The translations under genes and the position numbers were made by a program. A stretch of DNA of 64,000 bases, from assembly GCF_016862515.1 (NCBI RefSeq), contig NZ_BONC01000028.1:40256-104255 (forward strand), read 5' to 3'. This document shows, in pieces, positions 44,930-53,076 of the stretch. The notes beneath the pieces are model-generated. The model ran no database searches, was not told the origin of the DNA, and worked only from the letters and a program-made list of their open reading frames with translations. Position 1 is the first letter of the stretch; every line of letters starts with the position of its first letter. Source of the stretch: Asanoa iriomotensis. Its GTDB lineage: Bacteria > Actinomycetota > Actinomycetes > Mycobacteriales > Micromonosporaceae.

Positions 44930-46041
44930 GCCTCACCCGCATCCTGACCGGCATCGACCTACCTGCCGGGCCCTCCTGCGGCAGCATGATCCTCGCCGCC
45001 GACGCCTACCGGGCCATGCCACAGACTTACACCACCTTCCTGACCCTGCCGCCCACGGCCCCGAACTGGGAACACCCCTTCAACCTGATCGAGCTGCACA
45101 CGCCGAAGCAGCCGTACGGCGGATCCGCATTCGACGCCTACGTCAACGACCTGACCGTCGAGGTGGCCGAGCTGATCCAGCAGCACCAACCGGACGTCAT
45201 CCACGCCCAACATCTCGGCTTCGGCCTCAGCCCCGCATTCGCCCGCGCCGCAGGTGCCGTCCCGATCATCAGCATCGCCCACGGCACAGACGTGATCGCC
45301 GCCGACCACCTCGGCCAAGCCCGCAACGTGCTGACCGAAGTCGTCGCAGCCAGCACCCACGTCATCGCCCCCAACATCACCTTGGCCCGGCACGTCGACC
45401 GGCTCACCGCACATCGCTACACCCGCCGGCTCACCGTCATCCCCTGGGGAATTCCGATCGCTGACACGAAGCCACGGACTCCCTCACACAAAGACACCCG
45501 CCCGCTGGCGCTGCTGCACGCCGGTCGCCTCGACGAGAACAAATCCACGGTCACCGCCATCGACGCCATCCCGCTCACCAGCGAGCCGCACCGACTCACC
45601 ATCATCGGCAGCGGCCCCGAGCTGGACCACCTCGTCAGCCGGACGCACACGCTCGGCGTACAGGACCGCGTCATGTTCGAGCCGTTCCTGCCGCGTGATC
45701 AGCTGTGGCGCCGATTCGAAGACTTCGACGTCTTCGTGTTCACCACCGCGGAGCTCGAGGCGTTCGGCCTGGTCGCCATCGAGGCTCAAGCCCACGGGCT
45801 TCCGGTCATCTACTCCAACCTGCCGGGCCTCGCCACCACCCTCGGCCACGCAGGCGTGGCATACACACCCGGCGACCCAGCCAGCCTGGCCGCTGCCATC
45901 GACCAGCTGACCCGCGACCCCCACCTTCGCCGAACTCTGACACGCGCCGGCCCAGAACACGCCCGCCGCTACGACATCGCCAACACCGTCCGACAGCTCG
46001 CCGCGCTGACCGCCCACACCGTCGCCGGAGTTACGGCCTGA
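44926..46041 (+). CDS. GT4-family glycosyltransferase
   Basis: 371 residues with GT-B layout: an N-terminal acceptor domain (PDVIHAQHLGFGLSPAFA, SIAHGTDVI) and a C-terminal nucleotide-sugar domain with HAGRLDENK, IGSGPELD and the EAFGLVAIEAQAHG motif (EX7E) near residue 275. It resembles retaining GlcNAc or glucose transferases such as MshA. Followed by a PIG-L-type deacetylase in the same operon, the pair recalls mycothiol assembly. Starts in an ATGA overlap with the WbqC gene. Confidence 0.9.
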   Translation: MSLTRILTGIDLPAGPSCGSMILAADAYRAMPQTYTTFLTLPPTAPNWEHPFNLIELHTPKQPYGGSAFDAYVNDLTVEVAELIQQHQPDVIHAQHLGFGLSPAFARAAGAVPIISIAHGTDVIAADHLGQARNVLTEVVAASTHVIAPNITLARHVDRLTAHRYTRRLTVIPWGIPIADTKPRTPSHKDTRPLALLHAGRLDENKSTVTAIDAIPLTSEPHRLTIIGSGPELDHLVSRTHTLGVQDRVMFEPFLPRDQLWRRFEDFDVFVFTTAELEAFGLVAIEAQAHGLPVIYSNLPGLATTLGHAGVAYTPGDPASLAAAIDQLTRDPHLRRTLTRAGPEHARRYDIANTVRQLAALTAHTVAGVTA

Positions 46042-46098
46042 CCTATTCCGTCCAGGCCTTCCGCCACCACGGCCTGCGTCTCGAGAAAGGACATCAGC

Positions 46099-46857
46099 GT
46101 GCCGCTCACCGACCTCACCTTCGTCCAGGTCCCGCCCGGCACCTTCCAGCGACCACGAAGCGACGACCAGGCGCGCCAGACCGTGAACATCACCAAACCC
46201 GTTCAATGGAGCACCATGCCGGTCACTGCCGGCCTCTACCGGGCCTATCGCACGGCCACCGGCCACACCGACGATCCACAACTGGAAATCTGGGACGGCG
46301 AATGGCGGCCTGGACCCACCTTCAGCCAGGCCAATGTCCACGGCGACGACGTGCCGGTCGTCGGGACCTCGTATCCCGACGCGCTGGCGTTCATCGCCTG
46401 GCTCAGCCAACGCGACAGCCGACCCTACCGGCTGCCCACCGAGGCCGAGTTCGAGTACGCCCTGCGAGACGGCTGCACCGTCGACTGCGGCTCCACCTGC
46501 GTACCGAGCCGTAAGCACACCACAAGCGAATGGCCCGCAGCGTTCCTCGCCTGCTGGTCGACCGCGACCCTGAAACCGAACGGCTACGGCATCCACGCCC
46601 TGAACGGGGTGATCTGGTACTGGTGCAGCGACTGGTACGCCCCATACCCCGATCTGCAGAACCTCAACGACCCGCGAGGACCGCAGTCGCAACCCAACTC
46701 ATCGCAGTGGAAGGGCCGCACCCTACCTGCGGGCCGAGTGATCCGCGGCGGCTCCTTCTCCTACTCGCAGTCGTACGGCGCCTGCACCAATCGGCACTTC
46801 TCACTGCCGGCCGATCGGAACGTCAACCTCGGCTTTCGAGTCGTCTGCGACGCCTGA
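46099..46857 (+). CDS. FGE/SUMF1-like protein without the active-site cysteine pair
   Basis: 252 residues. YRLPTEAEFEYA, NGVIWYWCSDWY and RVIRGGSFS...NLGFRVVCDA are marks of the formylglycine-generating-enzyme fold. In true FGE the loop after RGGS holds two copper-binding Cys; here it reads YSQSYGACTNRH, so the pair is not conserved. Related folds are EgtB/OvoA sulfoxide synthases, which also have a DinB domain absent here. It is probably an oxidase- or lyase-like tailoring enzyme, or a binding protein. GTG 46099 follows AAGGA; a 57-base gap separates it from the GT4 gene. Confidence 0.83.
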   Translation: MPLTDLTFVQVPPGTFQRPRSDDQARQTVNITKPVQWSTMPVTAGLYRAYRTATGHTDDPQLEIWDGEWRPGPTFSQANVHGDDVPVVGTSYPDALAFIAWLSQRDSRPYRLPTEAEFEYALRDGCTVDCGSTCVPSRKHTTSEWPAAFLACWSTATLKPNGYGIHALNGVIWYWCSDWYAPYPDLQNLNDPRGPQSQPNSSQWKGRTLPAGRVIRGGSFSYSQSYGACTNRHFSLPADRNVNLGFRVVCDA

Positions 46858-46890
46858 CCATATTCACTACCTAGAGGGGATACGCCTGCC

Positions 46891-48048
46891 GTGCCAGCCC
46901 AACACCCATCCGGCCCAAACCCACCGGGCGACCCTCGTGCGGTGCCGAAGGTCGGAATCACCGGCGGAGCCAGCGCCGGCCACGTAGTACCCGCCCTAGC
47001 CGTTGCCGCCGAACTCGGCCGAGCCGGAGCCGACCTGGTCTACTTCGGGCGAGAGGGCAGCATCGAGGCTGACCTTGCTGCTAAGGCAGGCATCCGCCTC
47101 GTACCCATCCCAGCAGCGGGACTACGACGCTACCGCTCCTGGAAGAACATCGTCATGCCGCTAACCGTCGTACGCGGCGTGGTCATCGCCTGGCAAGCAC
47201 TGCGCCGGGAGCAGCCCGACGTCATCTTCTCCAAAGGCAGCTACGTATCCGTCCCCGTCGGCATCGCAGCCTGGCTCAACCGGATACCACTAGCGATCCA
47301 CGAGTCCGACCAGTCCCTCGGCCTGGCCAACCGCATCCTTGCGTACCTGGCCAGCATCGTCTATCTCTCCGAGCCCGGGCACGGCCTACCACAGTGGCTC
47401 GAGCGCAAGGCGGTGGTAACTGGCCTTCCCCTTCGTGACGACCTGGCCGACGGCCAGCCAGAGAAGCTACGCGCCGAACTCGGCATCCGCGCCGACGCCA
47501 CCGTCCTGCTCATCTTCTGCGGCAGCCAAGGCAGCCAGCGCATCAACGCAGCCATCCGCCGCCAACTCCATGCGCTGACCACAAAGTTCGCCGTCATCCA
47601 CGTCTGCGGCCCCGGCAACCTCGACCCGACGCTCAACAGCACACCCGGATACTGGCAGCGGGAATACCTCCACGACGACATGGTTCACGCCCTCTGGCTC
47701 GCCGACCTCGTCATCGGCCGAGCCGGCGCCACCACACTGGCCGAAATCGAAGCCCTCAACAAACCCGCCGTGCTAATCCCACTCCCAACCTTCGTCAGCC
47801 GCGGCGACCAACTCGCCAACGCCGAGGCATACGCACGCCGCGCGACCTGCATCGTGGTCCCGGACGACGAAGACATGGCCGACGGCCGGCCCATCCTGGC
47901 AGCCTGTGAACAGCTCCTCCCTCATCTTCAGACGCGGAAGCTGCCACCCGGCCGAGACCAGATCCACCGCGCCGCACGGGAGATCGCCACCCGGACCCTC
48001 AATCTGTCGCGTCTGCAGCGGGCCGCTTCAGGGGGAACCTCACGCTAG
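46891..48048 (+). CDS. MurG-like GT28 glycosyltransferase paralogue
   Basis: 385 residues with MurG-type elements: GGASAGHVVPALAVAAEL near residue 25 (GGTGGHxxPA in MurG), FSKGSYVSVPVGIAAW, HESDQSLGLANRIL and FCGSQGSQRIN, then the donor-site region GRAGATTLAEIEALNKPAVLIPLP. It is not in a division/cell-wall cluster. The changed glycine loop and Asp in HESDQS suggest a different acceptor. It likely transfers a UDP-activated (amino)sugar in this pathway. Its end overlaps the convergent HIT gene by 9 bases. Confidence 0.86.
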   Translation: MPAQHPSGPNPPGDPRAVPKVGITGGASAGHVVPALAVAAELGRAGADLVYFGREGSIEADLAAKAGIRLVPIPAAGLRRYRSWKNIVMPLTVVRGVVIAWQALRREQPDVIFSKGSYVSVPVGIAAWLNRIPLAIHESDQSLGLANRILAYLASIVYLSEPGHGLPQWLERKAVVTGLPLRDDLADGQPEKLRAELGIRADATVLLIFCGSQGSQRINAAIRRQLHALTTKFAVIHVCGPGNLDPTLNSTPGYWQREYLHDDMVHALWLADLVIGRAGATTLAEIEALNKPAVLIPLPTFVSRGDQLANAEAYARRATCIVVPDDEDMADGRPILAACEQLLPHLQTRKLPPGRDQIHRAAREIATRTLNLSRLQRAASGGTSR

Positions 48049-48378
48049 GCCTTCGGGAAGATCACCCCGGAACAGTACGTGCCAATGCATGTGCTTGGAC
48101 TCCTGATAAGCACCTTCATTCGTCACCACGCACGCCGCCCCGCGCTCGTCTCGAACGCGAGCGGCAACCTCGCGGACCACACCGATGACGTCCATCAACA
48201 GCCCTTCCCCACAGTCGCCCAGGTCGACCAGCGACGGTATGTGACGCTTGGGAACCACCACAATGTGCACCGGATAGCTTGGCTTTGTGTGCTCGAACGC
48301 AAGCACCGTATCCGTCTCCATCACCACCTTCACCGGCGTCCTACCCGACAACGCCTCATCACAATAGAAGTCCGACAC
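48040..48378 (-). CDS. HIT-family nucleotide hydrolase/transferase
   Basis: GTG 48378, preceded by AAGGAG, gives 112 residues. The histidine triad HMHWHVLF (His96, His98, His100) and VVPKRHIPSLVDL are clear. HIT enzymes cleave nucleotide-phosphoramidates or nucleotidylated compounds through a nucleotidyl-His intermediate. It is antisense and overlaps the end of the MurG-like gene, so transcripts would interfere. Functionally it matches the nucleotide theme of the operon. Confidence 0.87.
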   Translation of the reverse strand: MSDFYCDEALSGRTPVKVVMETDTVLAFEHTKPSYPVHIVVVPKRHIPSLVDLGDCGEGLLMDVIGVVREVAARVRDERGAACVVTNEGAYQESKHMHWHVLFRGDLPEGLA

Positions 48379-48523
48379 ACATACTCCTTGCCAAATCAGA
48401 ATTGACACTCATCCGTTTCGGCGGGCCACGAACGCACTCGGCGGACGCAATGCCCCCGACCGCACTCGCCAGGAGGCGGAACGCGACCAAGACGACGAGA
48501 GATTACGCGATCATCGCTGGTCG

Positions 48524-49342
48524 ATGGCGGGGCCGGCCGCTGGCCCCGAACGCCGCTCCGCGTCCGAGGTTCGCGCTCTATGGCACGCTGGAGACGTAGA
48601 AGCCCACGAGAACCCCGATTATCTGCGGGCAGTGGCCACGTCCGTGGTCGAGTTTCACGACGCCTTCCAGGCGTTCATGAAGCTCCACGTCTTCAATGAT
48701 TCGATCGCACGCGGCGTTGCGCCGGCGGTGTTCCCTCGCGACGATGCCGGCGCCGACGAGATCGCTGGCGCAACCGCGGCAGTAGACCAAGCAGCGGGCC
48801 GGGCTGCGGCAGCCCCTGGGCTCACTGGCGTCAGGTTCAACGTGCAAGGTGCTGGTGTGGTCGATCCGATCGCGGCGTGGCACACAGTCACCAAGCCGAA
48901 GCCCGTCCTGGAACCTGACGACATCGTGCCGGCGTGCCATCAGATGACCGGGCGGTTGGACGAATTGATCCACAAGGCAGCCGCTGAAGCACCGCCACAG
49001 GTGGGTGCCGAGGCGATGCACCCACTCATCTGGGGAGCGGCTAGCCGCTTGTGGCAAGACAGCTACTTTCGCCACGCAGTTGCGGCCGCCGCCGAGTCAC
49101 TCATCACGCACGTCAAGAACCGCACGCAACGCAATGACGTAGCGGAAACTCCATTGTGGCAGGAGACCTTCTCCGACAAGGCGCCCGAGCCGGGCAAGCC
49201 GCGCTTGCGCTGGCGCGGCGTGTCGACGAACCGAGACGTGAAGTCGATGAACGACGGGCTACGCCAAACGCAACATCGGTATCGACGGAGACCCTGTGGC
49301 ACTGCTGCGCCTGTGCCGCTCGGCGCTCGACCACGGTCCTAG
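48524..49342 (+). pseudogene. TIGR02391 (Ymh)-like protein, C-terminus lost
   Basis: 272 residues. MHPLIWGAASRLWQDSYFRHAVAAAAESL, ETFSDKAPEPGKPRLRW and SMNDGLR match the TIGR02391 family found in defence-associated and accessory loci. Family members then continue with a conserved xIRNPxAH block. Here the frame departs after MNDGLRQ into low-complexity Arg/Pro sequence, while another frame reads NIGIDGDPVALLRLCRSALD to a stop near 49381. The terminal domain has been cut and joined to unrelated coding sequence, marking the right edge of the island. N-terminal start uncertain. Confidence 0.6.
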
Positions 49343-49385
49343 TCCAACTGGAACCACGTGTTCGCCGTTCGAGGGGTGGTAGGGC

Positions 49386-49419
49386 CGGATCCGTGGGGCG
49401 GTCCCGCCCCACGGATCCG
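49386..49419. terminator. strong bidirectional terminator
   Basis: CGGATCCGTGGGGCGG (49386-49401) and CCGCCCCACGGATCCG (49404-49419) form a perfect 16-bp inverted repeat. It separates the island end from the minus-strand DUF4394 gene. Confidence 0.8.
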
Positions 49420-49578
49420 TATTAGGAAGCGCCTTGGCGAGCTCGGGTGGGGCGCGTCGGGTGCATCCCAGTTCGAACGAGGTTGGCTCTTCGGGCCGTG
49501 GCCTGGGTGTGCGCGCGCCGGAAGGGAAGTTCGGCGTGGTGCCGGCCGTTCCCTCCCGCCGTCGTGCGGTCTCGGCGC

Positions 49579-50487
49579 TTATTCCTCGTCGAGCGGCAAT
49601 GAGATGTCGACCACCTTCTGGTGGAAGCCGCCCTGCTCGTGGGCTTGGCCGGTCAGGAGGTTGACCCCGTAGAGGGTGCTGTGGTCGTCAACCTGGAGGA
49701 CGGCGAAGGCCTTGTTGTAGACGGTCCGTCCCTGCCGGACGACGCTGTAGATGTCGAGGCCGGCTTCTACTGCGGCGTCCACGCCAAGTTTGCCGGTGGG
49801 GGCCAGCGACCCGGCGTTGGCGGGAGACTGCACCGCCGCCTGGTCGAGGTTGGTGTCGATGTCGAACAACGTCGTCGCGGTGTCCGGGTCGAGGTCGTTG
49901 TTGGTGTAGGCGGCTGCGGTGATGCCCTGGGCGGCGTCCGTCGAGGGCGGGTAGGTGAGGTTGCCGTCCTTGATGGTGGTGTTGTCGTTGAGGTTGTGGC
50001 GCAGGTTCTGCCCCTTGTCGCTGACGATCCGCAGCCGGTCGGCAGCTGGGTTGAAGTCGACGCCGAAGTAGGTTCCGTCGAGGTCGACGCTGAGCTGGCT
50101 GACTTTTTCGGCCGAGGCGTCGTCGGTGGACAGCGCGTAGACGCCACCCTGGTCGCCGACACCGTAGAGCTTGCCGTTTTGCACGCGGTAGTCGATGCCG
50201 ATGAGCTTCATGTCGTCCGCGAGGCGCACCGTGCCGATCGTGCAGGCGCCACCGGTGTCGTTCACATCGAACATGATCAGATCGTCATGGTCGGTCCGCC
50301 CGATGGCGGTCAGCTCGCGCCACCAGCTGTCCCGCTCGTGGCACGAGTTTTCCCAGGAATCTCCGTACGAGTCGCGCTGCGGTCCACCGTCGGCCATCGC
50401 GCTGCCCGCCATCAGGCCGGACATGCCCGCACCGAGCGCAACGGACGCAACAGCGGACACGACTCGCCTATTGAGCGAATAATTCAT
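49579..50487 (-). CDS. secreted DUF4394 domain protein
   Basis: ATG 50487 with GAGAGGTG upstream gives 302 residues. A signal peptide (MNYSLNRRVVSAVASV...GSAMA) precedes a region of repeated beta strands: GTVRLADDMKLIGIDYRVQNGKLYG, YFGVDFNPAADRLRIVSDKGQN and ITAAAYTNNDLDPDTATTLFDIDTNLD, the DUF4394 signature. It is likely a propeller-like envelope protein. No anchor is visible. Related proteins often neighbour fasciclin and CHRD proteins. Confidence 0.85.
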   Translation of the reverse strand: MNYSLNRRVVSAVASVALGAGMSGLMAGSAMADGGPQRDSYGDSWENSCHERDSWWRELTAIGRTDHDDLIMFDVNDTGGACTIGTVRLADDMKLIGIDYRVQNGKLYGVGDQGGVYALSTDDASAEKVSQLSVDLDGTYFGVDFNPAADRLRIVSDKGQNLRHNLNDNTTIKDGNLTYPPSTDAAQGITAAAYTNNDLDPDTATTLFDIDTNLDQAAVQSPANAGSLAPTGKLGVDAAVEAGLDIYSVVRQGRTVYNKAFAVLQVDDHSTLYGVNLLTGQAHEQGGFHQKVVDISLPLDEE

Positions 50488-50544
50488 CGTACGCACCTCT
50501 CACAGCCTAAATTCGCCCGCAAGGTCCGGTAGTGGGCGTATCAC

Positions 50545-50561
50545 CATGAAAGCATTTCATG
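50545..50561. promoter_or_regulatory. palindrome upstream of the DUF4394 gene
   Basis: CATGAAA-GCA-TTTCATG has perfect 7-bp arms, 58 bases before the ATG at 50487. A GCGAAT hexamer lies between, at 50511-50516. Probably an operator; the protein is unknown. Confidence 0.45.
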
Positions 50562-50716
50562 TTCCCGAACGGCTCCGTACCGCTCAGTAACGCTTGAGAT
50601 GGGAGAAATGCTTAAGAAAGCAGCAAATCATCTGTAGGGTGCTCGAGAAGCAGCGGCCCATCCGCCACCGAGACCCTTTCGGTTGCGTCGGCCGCCCATC
50701 GTCGATGGTTGGCGGG

Positions 50717-52237
50717 CTATGTGACGGTGACTGCGACGGTGTGCCACCCGGTGGCGCCGTTCGGGAAGGGTTCGGCGCGGTCGCTGGTTTGGACGGCTCC
50801 GGTGCGGTCGATGGCTCGGACGCGCAGCGTGTGCGTTCCGGGGGCTGCCTGCCATGGGTAGGTCCATTGGACCCAGGTGTCGAGGTTGGGTGCCGGGCGC
50901 AGTGTTGCCGGTTGCCACGCGTTGTCGTCGACCTGGACTTGGACTGCCGAGATTCCGTTGCCTTGGGCCCAGGCCACGCCGGCGACGATGACCTGTCCCG
51001 CGGTGAGGCGGGCGAATGGTCCGGGTCGGTCGATGCGGGAGCTTGTCTTGACGGGCGCTTGGGCGGCGTAGCCGCGGCGGACCCAGTAGGCGTCGTAGTC
51101 GGCGAAGGTCGACAGTTCGATGTCGGTGATCCATTTGCAGGATCCGGCGTATCCGTAGACGCCGGGGGTGAGCATGCGGGCGGGGAAGCCGTGTTCGAGT
51201 GGGAGTGGTTCGTCGTTCATGCCGACGCAGAGCAGGGTGTGCTGGGTGCCGGGTGTGTTTCCGGAGTCCAGGACGGTCGCGGTGGGTGTGCCGATCGTCA
51301 TGCCGTCGACGGATCGGGCGACGATCTGGTCGGCTCCGGCGTGGACGCCGGCGCGGCGCAGCAGGTCGGCGAGGCGGACGCCGAGCCATTTGGCGGTGCC
51401 GATGTAGGGGCCGCCGACCTCGTTGGACACACAGTTGAGGGTGATGTACTCCTCGACCATCGGCTGTCCGAGCAGCTCGTCGAAGGAGATTTCGAACGGT
51501 CGATCGACCATGCCGCGCACGGTCAGGGTCCACCGGTTGATGTCGACGCGGGGCAGGTTCAACGCCGTGTCCACCCGGTAGAACTCGGCGTTCGGGGTGA
51601 CGAAGCCCGGGTCCAGACCCGTCGGCAGCGGCAGCGCCGGACGCGTCGGCCGTGGCAGGCGTACGCGGTCGCGGGTGCGGGCGGCCGCCTCGCCGGCGAT
51701 CCGCGATGTTCCGGCGGCGCCTGCAACGGCGACGCCGGCCACGGCCAGTGTGATCCCGCCGACGAATGCCCGGCGGTCGAGGAGGCGGGGCCGCTGCGCG
51801 GGTTGCGCTGGCGTCGGCGGTGTCCGCAGCATCAGCAGCAGCGCCGCACTGGCCACGGCGGCGCTGACGAGGGCTGGGATGGCGTCGACGGGAGAGGCGG
51901 TGGGCCGGGTCACCGCCGCGGCGAGAGCGAGGGCCCCGATGGCTGCCATTCCCGCGGGACCGAGCCAGCGGCGGCGTGCGGCGAGGACGCCGATGGTTGC
52001 CGCGACAACGGCGAGCACGACCACGATTCCGATCAGGAGCAACGGTTTGTCGTAGGTGCCGGCGGTGCGCACGGCGAACTCCTTGACCCGCGCCGGCGTG
52101 GCGTCGACCGCCGTGGCGGCGACGGCGTACAACGGTGCGGACTCGGGTTCGACGACGGCGGCGACCAACTGACCGGCCGACACGCCGAGCGCGGCTGAGA
52201 CCAGAGCGGCGAAACTCGGCCACAGGATGCGTCGCAC
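50717..52237 (-). CDS. membrane-anchored molybdopterin oxidoreductase (sulfite-oxidase-like)
   Basis: GTG 52237 with AGGAG upstream gives 506 residues. Four N-terminal hydrophobic segments (about 5-30, 70-92, 98-115, 125-145) precede a Tat-like RRAFVGG and a further helix. The sulfite-oxidase Mo-cofactor domain follows (about 205-375) with the molybdenum-ligand Cys in ITLNCVSNEVGG and EHGFPARMLTPGVYG. A C-terminal Mo-co dimerisation (Ig-like) domain ends the protein. It acts outside the membrane, perhaps reducing oxidised methionines or other oxides, with electrons via the membrane part. It follows the fasciclin gene by 78 bases, under the same SigK-type promoter unless the hairpin stops reading. 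Confidence 0.9.
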   Translation of the reverse strand: MRRILWPSFAALVSAALGVSAGQLVAAVVEPESAPLYAVAATAVDATPARVKEFAVRTAGTYDKPLLLIGIVVVLAVVAATIGVLAARRRWLGPAGMAAIGALALAAAVTRPTASPVDAIPALVSAAVASAALLLMLRTPPTPAQPAQRPRLLDRRAFVGGITLAVAGVAVAGAAGTSRIAGEAAARTRDRVRLPRPTRPALPLPTGLDPGFVTPNAEFYRVDTALNLPRVDINRWTLTVRGMVDRPFEISFDELLGQPMVEEYITLNCVSNEVGGPYIGTAKWLGVRLADLLRRAGVHAGADQIVARSVDGMTIGTPTATVLDSGNTPGTQHTLLCVGMNDEPLPLEHGFPARMLTPGVYGYAGSCKWITDIELSTFADYDAYWVRRGYAAQAPVKTSSRIDRPGPFARLTAGQVIVAGVAWAQGNGISAVQVQVDDNAWQPATLRPAPNLDTWVQWTYPWQAAPGTHTLRVRAIDRTGAVQTSDRAEPFPNGATGWHTVAVTVT

Positions 52238-52258
52238 AGGGTTGCTCCTCAACGAAGA

Positions 52259-52289
52259 CGCCCGGCCGTCGTGGCTTGACGGCCGGGCG
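52259..52289 (-). terminator. 12-bp stem hairpin between fasciclin and oxidoreductase genes
   Basis: CGCCCGGCCGTC (52259-52270) and GACGGCCGGGCG (52278-52289) pair perfectly around a 7-base loop. Placed just after the fasciclin stop, it may attenuate rather than fully block reading into the next gene. Confidence 0.65.
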
Positions 52290-52315
52290 TGGCGAACGAG
52301 ACGGTGTGGGCAGCG

Positions 52316-52945
52316 TCAGTTGGGCGGCATCAAGACACTGTCCACGATGTACACTGTCGCGTTCGCCGTCTTCACATTGCCGCACACGACCTTTGAGGTG
52401 TCGTTGACGGTGAAGTCGGTGCCGGCGCCGTTCACGTTCACGTTCTGGCCTTCGAGTGTGGCGTGCATGCCGGAGAGCTTTTCCGGCGCGAGTTGCCCGC
52501 CCGCGACCACGTGGTAGGTCAGGATCTGTGTCAGCTTCTCCTTGTCGGCCAGCACCTTGTCGAGGTCCGCCTTCGGAATCTTCGCGAACGCGTCGTTGGT
52601 CGGCGCGAAGACGGTGACGTTCTGGGCGCTGTTGAGTGAGTCGACCAGGCCCGCCTTCGTGACCGCGCTGACCAGTGTGGACAGTAGCGGGTTGCCGGAC
52701 GCGGCGGTCGCGACCGGAACCTGCGCCATGGCCTGGAAGCTGCCGGCGTTGGTCGGGTCGGTGGGAACGGCTGCGCAACCGGGCCCGAACTCGCCGTCGG
52801 TCATCGCTGGAGCCGACGACATGGCGGCCGACGGTCCCGCCGCGGGCGGGTTCGCGGTCTGCGCGTCGTCGGCGGTGCCGCACGCGGCGGCGCTGAGAGC
52901 GAACACCGCCATGGCGGCGACCGCGGCGAACTTGGGGAGACGCAT
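52316..52945 (-). CDS. fasciclin (FAS1) domain lipoprotein, MPT83-like
   Basis: 209 residues. A signal peptide with lipobox (SAAAC) is followed by a Pro/Ala linker and one FAS1 domain (about 75-209): NPLLSTLVSAVTKAGLVDSLN, VTVFAPTNDAFAKI, LTYHVVAGG and VYIVDSVLMPP. M. tuberculosis MPT70/MPT83 have the same make-up and are the classical SigK targets. Here a consensus SigK-type promoter lies 38 bases upstream. It should be an adhesive or structural envelope protein. Confidence 0.93.
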   Translation of the reverse strand: MRLPKFAAVAAMAVFALSAAACGTADDAQTANPPAAGPSAAMSSAPAMTDGEFGPGCAAVPTDPTNAGSFQAMAQVPVATAASGNPLLSTLVSAVTKAGLVDSLNSAQNVTVFAPTNDAFAKIPKADLDKVLADKEKLTQILTYHVVAGGQLAPEKLSGMHATLEGQNVNVNGAGTDFTVNDTSKVVCGNVKTANATVYIVDSVLMPPN

Positions 52946-52982
52946 TGAGGATCCTTTCGAAGGAACGGGGTGTGCGGTAGTG

Positions 52983-53009
52983 ATTCGGAACCAGCGGCCG
53001 GCCGGATGG
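52983..53009 (-). promoter_or_regulatory. SigK-type promoter of the fasciclin gene
   Basis: On the minus strand CCATCC (53009-53004), a 15-base spacer and CCGAAT (52988-52983) fit the M. tuberculosis SigK consensus as I recall it. Start codon at 52945. Confidence 0.8.
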
Positions 53010-53076
53010 GTGCCCGACACCACGTCCCTCTTTAGTGGACGGCCGCCGTTGTCTGACTGATCGGCACCGCGCGCAG

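Noticed and set aside
40435..48408. Reading the deaminase/phosphoesterase operon as a dCTP-depleting anti-phage defence
   Set aside because: Defence dCTP deaminases act alone or with simple partners; the glycosyltransferases, deacetylase, WbqC and oxygenase fit small-molecule assembly better. Kept only as a minor alternative.
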